From: Otis tarda
Taxonomy: Eukaryota; Chordata; Aves; Otidiformes; Otididae
Assembly: GCA_026413225.1 (NCBI GenBank)
Contig: CM048554.1
Coordinates: forward strand, 72,470,463 to 72,534,462
DNA: 64,000 nucleotides
Reading direction: 5' to 3'
Shown here: positions 1 through 10,126 of the stretch, in pieces
How the letters are laid out: the number at the start of each line of letters is the position of its first letter
Position numbering within the stretch: position 1 is the first letter of the stretch
Position numbers and translations under genes: made by a program
The notes under the pieces: model-generated
What the model was told of the DNA's origin: nothing
What the model saw: the letters and a program-made list of their open reading frames with translations, nothing else
The model's database searches: none

Positions 1-1023
1 AGACACCAGGGTTCACAAATGGTCCCAAAGGCCTTTTTTGAAACCTGTTATACATAGCTGAGATCTAGTTAGATCTGCCTCCAAGATTTAAATTCAGACT
101 GCATTTTGTTTGTTTCCTCTATATCCAGTATGGCATTAGTCCACCAAAACTGGATATTATTTACCTTCCTTCCCTTGACCATGGTCATGTTTTTGGTGCA
201 GGGTGGTGGGGTCTTGCAGCACTTGTAGGTCATCACACACTAGTTTTCTCTAGTTGCAGAGGCTGGCTATGGCAGACCATGAACCTTCACTTACTTCCTC
301 ACGCCTTAAAAGCAATTTTTTTTCTTGATGGTCCTTGATGTTCTACATTAGTGTCCCGGGGATTTTTTTTTTGTGTTGTTTTAATCTATGGAATTACATT
401 AATGTAATAAAATAGTAAATATTGAAGCAAAAGAAACAAAAACATCATGACGGAAATACCATGGTCAGAAAGTAGTGATAACATCTGCAGACAGTCGTTC
501 TGCCAAGTGAAGGCTAACTTGCTGCTACACAAGATAAGTACTTATAGTTATTTTGTTTTACTGGTCTTAGAGAAATACACATACAGACAATTTCTGTATG
601 TATTGTCTTCATCTGAAAACCATGTACAAAAAAGCAGTAAACTACTTTTATTGGCATAGAGACATTAAAGTGTATGTGCCTGGGCACTCTTTCTGGACCT
701 GCAAACTCTGCCAAAGGAAGCATTATTAATTAGCAACCCTGTTTGGCCAGAGTTTCTTCCTTCAGCTTAGTTCTTGGGCCTAATTTAAAGCACCCTGAAG
801 TTATGAGGGGAGCTTGTGCTGACAGCAGCATAGAGTGCTTCCTGAGGCCCTTACTTTCCAAGTTCAGATGGATCTTGCTGTAGTGTTTCAAGATATTACT
901 GTAGCCGTAGATCTCTGCTCTGCTCACCTTCTGCAGCTTGCAGAGCAGCAGAAGAGAGCACATGCCTGCACCTCAGCTGTTCAGCCTTCACTTGAATTGC
1001 TATTAGTGTGGGTAACCACCAGT
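1..1023. other. Upstream flank, no gene recognised
   Basis: AT-rich DNA with short frames only. I see no exon with recognisable protein similarity and no RNA gene. Confidence 0.6.
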
Positions 1024-1028
1024 ACACT
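1024..1028. repeat. 5-bp target-site duplication, left copy
   Basis: ACACT directly before the LTR; the identical right copy follows the LTR end. Equality over all five bases suggests the insertion site has not decayed here. Confidence 0.7.
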
Positions 1029-2185
1029 TGCTGTGGTTTTGTTTAGTGAGGGGGGGCCTGAGGTGGCAGCTTCTGTAGGAAACTGCTAGAAGTCGCTCCC
1101 CTTTGTTAAGTGGACTCGGACAGGCCTAGGGCGGACCTGCTGCTGGCCAAGGCCGAGCCAATTGGTAGTAGAATGTTCCATGATAACACCTCTGCGATAA
1201 CGTATTTAGGAAGGGGAAAACAGAAGAAAAAAGAGTGAAGAGAAGATGTGAAAAAGATGAGTGGGGGCAGAGGCACAGAGGGGGAGGTGCAGGCCTCATG
1301 GGCCTTGCAGGCCTCACCCTCTGGCCTCTTGCCAGGCGGCCGACTGGGCCCAACTCGGCCCGGCCTGGCTGCAAGAAGTGGAGAGGAGATGAGCTGGGTG
1401 ATGTGAAGAGATTCTGAGAGGCCTCTGCCAGCCTGTTGTGAAGAACTTGTCTTGTGAGAGGAACGGCTGCAGATGCCAAGGTCATTTCAGAAGGAGTGGG
1501 AGGAGTAATGTGGCTCGTGGCCAAGATTCCCCTGCAGCCTGTGGTGATGACCATGGTGGAGCAGATTGTCCCCCTGCAGCCCATGGAGGTCCACAGAGGA
1601 GCAGAGATCCACTTGGAGCCCGTGAAGGACCCCACATCGGGTGAGGTGGATGCCTGAAGGCAGCTGTGGCCCGTGGAGGGCCCGCTGGGACAGCCGTTCT
1701 GGAGAGACTGCACCCGGTGGAAGAGATGACCTATGCCGGAGCAGTTTCAGGAAGGACTGTGGTGTATGGGTGGGACCCCACAACAGAGCAGGGGAGGAAT
1801 GTGAGGAGTTCTTCCCCCGACCATGAAGCAGCGGTGTAAAACAACACGTGATGAACTGACTGCGACCCCCATTCCCTCTTCCCCACTGTGCCGCTCGGGG
1901 CGGGGAAGGTAGTAGAGATAATGTTAAGCTTGAGAAGAGGGAGGGGTGAAGGGAGGTTATCTTGTTCTCTGTCTCATTATCCTGCTGGTTTTAGTAATAA
2001 ATGAATAGTTTTCCCCAAGTCGAGTCTGTTTTGCCTGTAACGGTAACTTTAAGGATTTTCTCCCTGTCCTTATCTCAAACCTCGAGCTGTTTTTTCATAT
2101 ATTATCTCTCCCTATTCTCTCGGAGGGTAGGGGGAGTGAGAGAGAGACTGCGTAGTCTGGTCCCAATCGGGGCTGAACAATGACA
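1029..2185 (+). mobile_element. Solo LTR of an avian endogenous retrovirus (ERVL-like)
   Basis: The element begins TGCTGTGG at 1029, ends TGACA at 2185 and is flanked on both sides by the 5-bp repeat ACACT (1024-1028 and 2186-2190). TG...CA ends plus a 5-bp duplication are the mark of retroviral integration, and 5 bp fits ERVL rather than ERVK (6) or ERV1 (4). An AATAAA at 1996-2001 sets + orientation. The inside contains irregular repeats of a CTGCAGCC(C/T)(G/A)TGG-like unit around 1527-1720, which create shadow reading frames on both strands. No gag, pol or env is present, so it is a solo LTR left by recombination. Family naming comes from remembered bird LTR sequences. Confidence 0.72.
1996..2001 (+). 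promoter_or_regulatory. AATAAA poly(A) signal inside the LTR
   Basis: AATAAA in + orientation about 190 bp before the LTR end. This is the expected type of signal near the R/U5 border and gives the element its orientation. Confidence 0.45.
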
Positions 2186-2190
2186 ACACT
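2186..2190. repeat. 5-bp target-site duplication, right copy
   Basis: ACACT directly after the terminal CA of the LTR, matching the left copy exactly. Confidence 0.7.
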
Positions 2191-3589
2191 GGACTGTGAA
2201 CGCGAATGTCTGCAGAAGTTGAAGGATATGGTCTCTTGTGCAGTCTTTGCTGTGGATTACTGCAAAAGGGCACATTAGCCTTTTTTCACAGAATAGACTT
2301 TCTCTGGTGTGTAATTTAGTTCATATCCCAAATATTGTTGGAAAAGAAAAAAAATACAAAAACATCTTCTCAGAAATAGTTATTACAGTATGAGTTGTTT
2401 TAAAATAAGTAATTATGTTACATCTGTTTTGATCTAGAGATTTTTTCTTTCTAGTGCATTCCTTTCTTCTTTGAGCTCCATTGATTCCTTTCAGCGTTAG
2501 AAGTGTGGGGAGTGGGGGGTGGTGTATGTTTGTGTGAAAAAAATAATATACTTTTCATAAGCCAATTTATATCTTTAATCTTGGCAGCATAAACATATGA
2601 ACCAGTATGACATCCCTTATTTAATGCTTCTCCTCTCTTATCCTGCTTTACCTTGAGGTAGTACTTGTCATTACAGCTTAAGCATATTATTGTTTTGCAA
2701 ATCTTTCAGGAGTCCAGATGTGCTCATAATTAAAGGCCAACTCTTATTGTTTGTATTATCATAATGCAGAGAGAGGTCACTGCTCTATTGTGTAAGATCC
2801 CGTCCAAACATGTCACGAGCAGCAGACCCCTGCTCCCCAGGCTTCTCTCTGTTGAGGGACAATGATGTATCCTCAGACCTAAATTTAGTTAACAATAGCA
2901 GCTGTTAGAGTGAAGGTTCAAACCAGCCAGGTCAAAGGATCCCTTTCTTGGCCTTACGTTGCCTCTTCCTGGTGCTCATCTGATGTTGTGGTGAGCCAAT
3001 TCAACTTGCTGAGCCAGCAGAACATTTTCTAGACAACAAGGTGAATGGCTTTCTGCTGTTTCAGGAGACCTGATTTAGCTCAGTAGAGGATCAAAACAGT
3101 ACCAGGGCTGGTGCAAGGCAAAGTGACCACACTGCTCGGGCAGGACAGGGGAAACTGAAATCTGGGAGCATGGTAGGAGGGAAAAGGGTGTAAAAATGTC
3201 AGGACTGCTCTTTTTCATGGAGTGATAAATGCTCTCAGCCTCTGTGCGTACCCTCACCGTTAGTGTTGAGGTGTAGCTCTGTGTGCCTGACCCGCTCCTT
3301 GCTCTGGCGTCTGCCTGACTTGGTGAAGAAATCTTCCTGAGGAAGGAAACTTCCCTCAGCTGTCAGGGAGCTTCCTCAGCCAAGGAAAAGGAAAATCTAG
3401 TTTGACACCCAAACAACTGCTTTGCTGTGGGTCTGACAGCATGTCAGTGCCAGCACGAGAGGCAGTGTGCGCACAGCTGGGAACAGATAATACTGCGGCT
3501 GTTTTAAAGCATTGTAATGAATTTAAAATCAATACATCTAAATGCAGGTGACTGCTGTTGCAGTCAAAGGAGATGTCAGGCTCGGTTCA
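2191..3589. other. Intergenic DNA between solo LTR and GC-rich patch
   Basis: No recognisable coding segment, RNA gene or repeat family. A short GT/G-rich run (GTGGGGAGTGGGGGGTGGTG) lies near 2504-2523. Confidence 0.55.
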
Positions 3590-4075
3590 GTGGCCTAAAG
3601 AGACGCACCTCCTGCCTTTTGAGATGCTTGGATGATCCCCCTGCCTCCCAGCTACCAGTTCAGAAGGGCAGAGGTCTCCATTGCTCTGGGGTGACACCTG
3701 CCTGCTCTGGCCCTGAGGGGGCCTGGCAGGCCCTGCCTGGCCCCAAGGGGGTAACCCCCTGGCTATAGCCCAGGACCCCATGTCAGACCCTTGGGACCAT
3801 CGGCCCCTGCCCCAGCAATGTCACAGCAGAGCCCTTCTCCAGCTCCCACGGCCCTGCCCTGCCTGCCTGCAGGCCATGCTGAGCCATGGACCCACGCCCC
3901 AGCCTGGCCTTGGCCTGTGCCCATCCCCAGGGAGGTGCCCAGGGCTGGCGCTGCCCTGGTGCCCCTGGCTGCCCTGCTCCTGACTGGGGACGGACCAGGT
4001 CCTGGGGCCCCCGGCTGTCATGCCCAGATGCCACCAGCCCTCAGTGAATCTCTGGGATACCCTAAAACAGCACAA
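3590..4075. other. GC-rich, CpG-poor patch in upstream flank
   Basis: About 480 bp rich in CCTG/CCAG/GGCC words within otherwise AT-rich DNA, with only a few CG dinucleotides, so not a CpG island. Open frames occur on both strands (for example 3791-4099 + and 3783-4034 -), as expected from a stop-poor GC-rich sequence; none is recognisable. Probably a decayed GC-rich repeat. Confidence 0.4.
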
Positions 4076-7000
4076 GTGTCACCAGTAGCCTGTGTTTAGT
4101 CAATGGGACCAAGCCCCAGGTGTCTCCAGAGCCAGGGAGAGGTGCACAGTCATGGGGCTCAGCACCGGCTGCCTCTTGGCAGGGCTTGATCTGAATTTGG
4201 GGGCTGTGGAGGTGCTCTCAGGCCTTCCCTTCTGCCCAGTGGGGCAACAAGTGGCTTCCGAGGACAGGCCTTAAACCACATCTTAAATCATGGTGGCTGT
4301 TGGTACTCCAAAGGGGTTTGAAACCCTTAGAGGATAAAATTTTTAACAGTCGACAGGGCTGTCTGTGGTGTTTGCTCGTGTTAGTGAGTGAGGACAAAAT
4401 TTTGGCTTTCCCACCACATTTACCTTTTTACCTGTTATCACAGGTGGAAATGACCTGCTGGGTCGTCTCCAGAATTTCTCATGTCAGTAGTCCCAGCTAA
4501 CTGTGGTCTTCCCAGGCGACATTTCCCTGTCCCTCAAACAAAAAGGGATTAGACATATCTCCAGCTGTTTGCAATAAGTCTGTGTTTGCCTGTTGGAAGC
4601 TCAAAAACCTTTCAGAGATCTTGTTTAATTTTTTTCTTTTTTTTTTCTAGTATGAGCAGCTTTGCTCTTGCTTGTGTGGAGAAAAGGAACCACGTGTTCC
4701 TGTGGACCAGAGGCAGTGCCTGTACCTTTCAGCCAAGGAGAGGAGGACAGGAACTTTTGGAGGAGAGGAACCGAAACTCTAGATATTTACTGGAAGGTTA
4801 GTGAGAAGTGCATCTTCTGGAGTGCTGGATGAGCAATTTCTTTTTATGAAACTACTGGGAGACTAAATGTTCAGGTATTTTGGAATGCCATGGAAACCAG
4901 GAGGTGTTAGAGGTAAAGCCTTTTATGGGAGATGTTTATGCAGGCTGAGCATCTGACTGTTACGAAGATCTCTGCAAAGACTATGTAATCTACACTACTG
5001 CTTCTGCTCCTTTTGTCCTTTTCTCCTAATCCTGGCTTTATATCTTCTTATACACTGATCTACATGCTCAGAGAGATAAGTCACTCCCTCTGCAGTGTGC
5101 AATCTTCTGTTTCTCTCTAAAAACATTTGCAAATCTTTTCCATGCAGTTCTTTTCAGACATGCTGCATTGGGCCATTTTACACTTACACTGTTGCCCTGT
5201 CTGGTATGTTGAAATCTACTTTTCTTCAAATTTCAGACTGCACATTTGATTAGGAACAATCAGAAGATACCTAATAGATAATACAGTTGAACAAATCACT
5301 AAAGATCTTTAAAAACACCTTGCCAACTTATCCTCTTTAAAGCAATATAAAAAGCAGTGCAAGCTTTATCTACTTAACAGCAAGGTTTTTATTGTTACTT
5401 TGTGCTAGCTCTCTTTCTCCCCTGATGTCATATAGGATGATTACACAAATGTAGTTTAGTAAGCCCTGACACAGTCTTTTATTTTTTATTTTTTTTAGAT
5501 TTGACTTTTTTTTTTTTAGTAACATATTTATAGATCCTTGTTAACTTTCAGCATTCCTTATATTTTCTGTCCTGGTCTAGCTTTCATATCTCTTGCTATT
5601 GTTAATCTCCACAGCCCAGATTTCCCTAGTCTGAAATCCATCATTGTACATTGTCTAATGAGACATTTCTCCAGTCATCATTACTGCAGATCAATAGAAA
5701 TAAATCCCTGTCTCCTGACTGGTTTAGCTAAGTGTCTTATGCATGACTGTCTTTCCAATTTGATCCAGTTTAACAGTCTGCTTCTCCCTCCTCCCCAGCC
5801 CCACTTCTCTCTCTAATCTGCAGAGATAGATGTAAATCTTGAGCCAGACTCCAGGGGGTTTCTCTTGGACGGTCTTCCCACTGTGCAAAGTGCTCCCTGA
5901 CCGAATGGCTGCTATTGCCAGACAAACAGCTGCCTTAGCGCTTGCACTAACAAATAAAAGAGGAGCCAAGCAAGGGCAGTGGAGGGAGGCTTTTTGCCCT
6001 TAGGGTCCTTGTTCACTCACTTTCCTGAGAAATTCAAAAGCTAATGAGAGCCCCTTGCTGGAGGGAAAATGAGAACAATCTGTGATCTTTGGAAAGGAGT
6101 GAAAACCCGTCACCACTAGTGAGTGCTTCACATCAGCATATCTTTTCAAGGCTACCCTCACAAGACAAAAGGGTTAGAAACTGATAAGTAAAAGCCGAGA
6201 TTTTCCTTTTTATTGCTCTGCTGGCTGCGGGGTTTAGCCTCTCCTTTCTCAGCTCTCCCAACTTTCCCTCCCACCAAGACAGGACTCATGAATGTGGTCT
6301 AACTTCAAGGAATTGGTAGTGCTACTTAACGGGACACAAGCAATCCAGATTAGACATAGACATTTGGGGCCTTTAGGTGTCCCCCTCCTTGCCTCCTCAG
6401 GCATCCCCTTTTCTGTTTTTGTGGTCCTTCCAATTGCTGCTGTATGCTGTCGTTTTGTGAAACTATGTACAGATGTAAATGGCGACACATGATCGAGTGT
6501 TTTAGATGAGGTTTTAAGTGCCTGATTTGCACGTCATAGCAGATTAAAATTAGGTGGCTGGAGTGAGCTTTTCAATGGAGGTTGCTGCCACCAGGGCATG
6601 GATGATGGCATGGTTCCTGGACCTGGTCAGCCAAAAGCTGCCCTGAAATTTGACAGCTTCTGCTCTGGAGTATGAAAAGAACCTGAAGTTGGCATCAGTT
6701 TAGGTTAATGTGTTGGGTTGTAACCTTTGGCAGCCCAGGAGATTCTTTCCAACTGATCCCTCTGGCTGCAGGGGTAACACCTTGTGTCTGTGCACTGGAG
6801 TGTATGGTAGAGGAGGCTGCCAGCCCACCTTGAGCCAACAATTTCAGCCTTCTGCTGTAAGCACTTAGGAGCCCTAAAACCCTATGTCTTAGATCATTAG
6901 TCTGCTTATATGATATCATTCATGTATACATATGCACAAACACACACATGCTCATATACTGGAAAGATTTGTCTTTACAGATCATGATAATTCCAGGTGC

Positions 7001-9794
7001 AGAGATGTTAGTTGCCTTTCTGGCATTAATCATGTGTATTTTTCACCTCAAGATATAATAGCCCATATTCATTACCATCAGGGCTGATCACTTGTCTGTA
7101 TATATTTCTATTGCTCTCAAAGGAGTTTAAAAAATGAATCCACAGTTTGTGAGGTGCTCTGATACATACTGCTGTTCAGGTAAGGAATTGAAATAGAGTT
7201 TGTTTTTCTCTGTTACTCGCTATATTGCTATTTTTCCCCTCACTCACAGGCTTCTCCCTTGCAGATCCTTGAGTTTTTTCTCCCCGTGCTGGTCTTTGGG
7301 ATGAAGGAAATGATATTCTGTAGGTAGATCTATAATTTAAAGGACAAAGTCTCTCACAGAGTTTGGATGCCTAGTTCCGTGCCAGGATGCAGTTTTACAG
7401 AAAAGATGCCCTTAAAAATAACATATATCCCATAATTTACAGATTTTACAAACCCTCCTTTTAAAGTTCATTTTCTAAAGCCTATAAATACTCTCTTCCT
7501 GAAGAGTTCTTGAAATTTAGGTGAAAAATCCAAAGACTGAGGTGATTGCTAGTATTTGTTTGGCCAGTGTATTAGAAGCAACATAAACAAGAAAGGAGAC
7601 AGTTCAGTGGCTTTTTCTTTGAAGGTCCTGGGTTATGGGATGCTACAGTGACACCTGGTGGAAAACAACGTTGGAAGTCTAAGAAAAATTTCTGCATCAT
7701 AAAATGAGTTGTTCTTTTGAATAAAGTCCTTAACGTTACTATTTTATTAACCATCTATATTGCAGTAATGGTTACAGCCCATTTGTGCAAGGTATGTGTG
7801 TACTACACATACATGAAGGAACAAATTGTCACTTACAAGAACTATCAGCATTAGTAGTTATAAAGAAAGGGCTGGTTAGGTGTGTTTGATAGTACTCAAA
7901 TTTCTTTGCCCTAAGAGCCAATTGACAACATTTTAATGTGGCTACTGACTTCTTCAGGCTTTCAGATACATCTTGATTACATTCCTCACCAGGATCTTAG
8001 CTTGATCACTAGGAACAGTTTGGGAGTTAGTGAAAGCTAGGAGCCATTCCTCACGGGTATTTCAGTTGTGGCCATCCTCTTCTGGAGTACAAGCAAATTA
8101 TAAAGTGTGGATCTGAGTTATCCTATGTCACCTCCTGGGGTATGGGCATGGGTATGTTTAATTTACTGGTATAGATCTAAAGGCCAAATCCTGAGGGTCC
8201 TAAAGACCTATCCAAATCTGCCTCAGGAAGAAATTGCAGCCTACAGCTGCCTGTCACCAGACTCCTCTTCAGTTTTGCTGCTCATGTGGGCTCTGACGAA
8301 GCTGCTTCAGCCGAGATGAGCTGGATTAGCAAAGAGCTACTATTTAAGCAGTCAGACTAAACTGGCTTATTTTGGCTGGAGCTAAGGAGTTCCCTCTTGA
8401 GCAGCTTTGCTGGTGGGCTTGGCGGGGGGGGGGGGCGGCATTCTTCTACAGTGGAGAAGTGACAAGCAAATGGGGCAGTAACTCCCCTCACCTGTGTAGA
8501 TGAAAGCCCTTAGCTGAAAGCTAAGCTCACCTTAGATGAGTCTTACTCTCGTCTAAGAGTTCCCTTGAGTAGTGGTAAGGAGGCTGAGATAATGCACAAG
8601 GAAATCCCCAAATGCTTCCTAGGACAAGCGGAAGAAAAGGAAGGAGCCTGCTCTGCGAAGCCTTTCCTTCCTCTGAGCCACATGCTTGGCAATATCCATT
8701 GGTTCTCTCCAGCCCAGCTTATCCTTTGCTCCTCTCTTGGTACTTTGAGGTCCTTTCACCTACCATGTGTGGGCACAGCAGCACATCAGCCTGCGCTGCA
8801 GCCTGAATCAGAGAAAACAGCATCAAGTCAACACTAACCAATTCACTTCTGCTGCTGCTGGGTTAGCGTTAACCAGATTCTCAGCCTGGTTTATCGCATG
8901 ACTGCAGGAATGTTTGCTTGGCAAGTGAGTGGGGCTTGGGAAGGTGAAGGAATTTTTAGGAGTGGTGGAAAAGTGGGTCCCCTCTTCAAGCAGCAATGAC
9001 AGGATGTGTCAGATTAAGCTGATCATTAAAAGGCTATGTTATTGATGAAATAGCACATATTATTTACAATGCATAATACAGATCCACAAAAATGACATAA
9101 CATTTGTTTGTATATGTGTATATACTTGTAAGCTGTGTGAATTTCCTATTGCACTTCACAGAATGACTGTGGATAGCTGTGTGGCACAACAGAGATGTGC
9201 CACAGACCGGGAGTTGGATGTATCCTGAGCTTGGGTTCTCACTGACCTCTTTACTGTGTGTCTTCAACTTTACGTAGGACTCTTCATGTCTTTTAAAATC
9301 GGATACAAAATTTATCCATCAGCTTCAATTTTCTTCCACGATATGGGCACAAACTTACGTGTCCACTCATTTAGAGACTTGCTAGCAGAGTGAATCTCAT
9401 TAGTTTGTTTCTAAGTTGCATCAGAGGACAGACAGGGGTCTGTTTTAAGAGTATTTTGGTGTGGAAGTTGAATGTCTGGAAGCAGTCATTAAAATAGAGA
9501 ATTAATTAACATTTTTGTACAGATTGATATGAGCTGTAGTGTTCTAACATTATTCATCATCACAAACAAATTTTCTTAGTTATATCTACTTGAAAATATT
9601 TAGAAATAGTTTAATCATAGTAGAAATGAAGATTAGGCCAGTTTTCTCTCTTACTTTCCCTGTTTCCGTGTTGCTTGGAGCACCTGATTAAAAGCATTAC
9701 ACTTAGTTTCCTCTCTACGTTAGTACTATTTATGTAAGGAGATACGCTGACTTTCATTGGTCAACTCGTTTGTTTCAGTGGTTTAATAAGAAAC
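4076..9794. other. Intergenic DNA upstream of ROS1
   Basis: AT-rich with scattered frames below 95 codons. One exon-like segment (4651-4798) has a T-rich acceptor and a GTTAGT donor but an unrecognised translation. A 13-base G run lies near 8424. In mammals DCBLD1 and GOPC lie 5' of ROS1; neither is visible here. Confidence 0.5.
8424..8439. repeat. G-rich homopolymer tract
   Basis: A run of 13 or so G interrupted once by C (GGCGGGGGGGGGGGGGCGGC type). It could form a G-quadruplex; assembly length may be unreliable. Confidence 0.6.
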
Positions 9795-9802
9795 TATAAA
9801 AT
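9795..9802 (+). promoter_or_regulatory. Candidate TATA box upstream of ROS1
   Basis: The string TATAAAAT lies 209 bp before the ROS1 start codon. A start of transcription about 30 bp downstream would give a 5' UTR of roughly 180 bp, similar to my recollection of the human mRNA. There is no CpG island here, which fits a tissue-restricted, TATA-type promoter. AT-rich flanks produce such strings by chance, so this is only a candidate. Confidence 0.3.
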
Positions 9803-10003
9803 AGATGTTGTGCAATTTCAAGACAAGTGCTCCAGGAAGTTGAGAAGTTGTTGAAGGAAGGGAGTGTAAACAAGGATTTAAAAAATATTTAATAAACTGA
9901 AATGCAGAAATTTCACAGTTGCGTCTCTGTCATCTAGACTAAAAGGAGTTCGTATGGCCAAGTCAAGGAAAGAATCAGACTACCAGATGAAATAGTTTAA
10001 GTT

Positions 10004-10126
10004 ATGAGGAACATTTGCGTGTGGGATCTCCTGCTAAACAGACTTTGTACTTTTTACTGTGTATGGATTTCTGCAGCATACTGTACTTTCTCAAAAAATT
10101 GTCAGAACTTATGTACAAGTGACCTG
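10004..10126 (+). CDS. ROS1: ROS1 exon 1 (start codon, signal peptide)
   Basis: Encodes residues 1-41. The ATG is preceded by an in-frame TAA at 9998-10000, which fixes the start. The first ~27 residues (MRNICVW..., then hydrophobic [11 protein letters not shown]) form a secretory signal peptide and align with the human N-terminus. The remaining residues contain several cysteines ([10 protein letters not shown]). The donor is CTG|GTAAGT and the exon ends in phase 0. Confidence 0.9.

Noticed and set aside
1126..1713. 195-codon open frame on the - strand
   Set aside because: Lies inside the solo LTR and arises from its GC-rich inner repeats; no recognisable domain.
3783..4099. Overlapping frames of 83-102 codons in the GC-rich patch
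   Set aside because: Stop-poor GC-rich DNA gives long frames on both strands; Pro/Gly/Ala-rich translations match no family I know.
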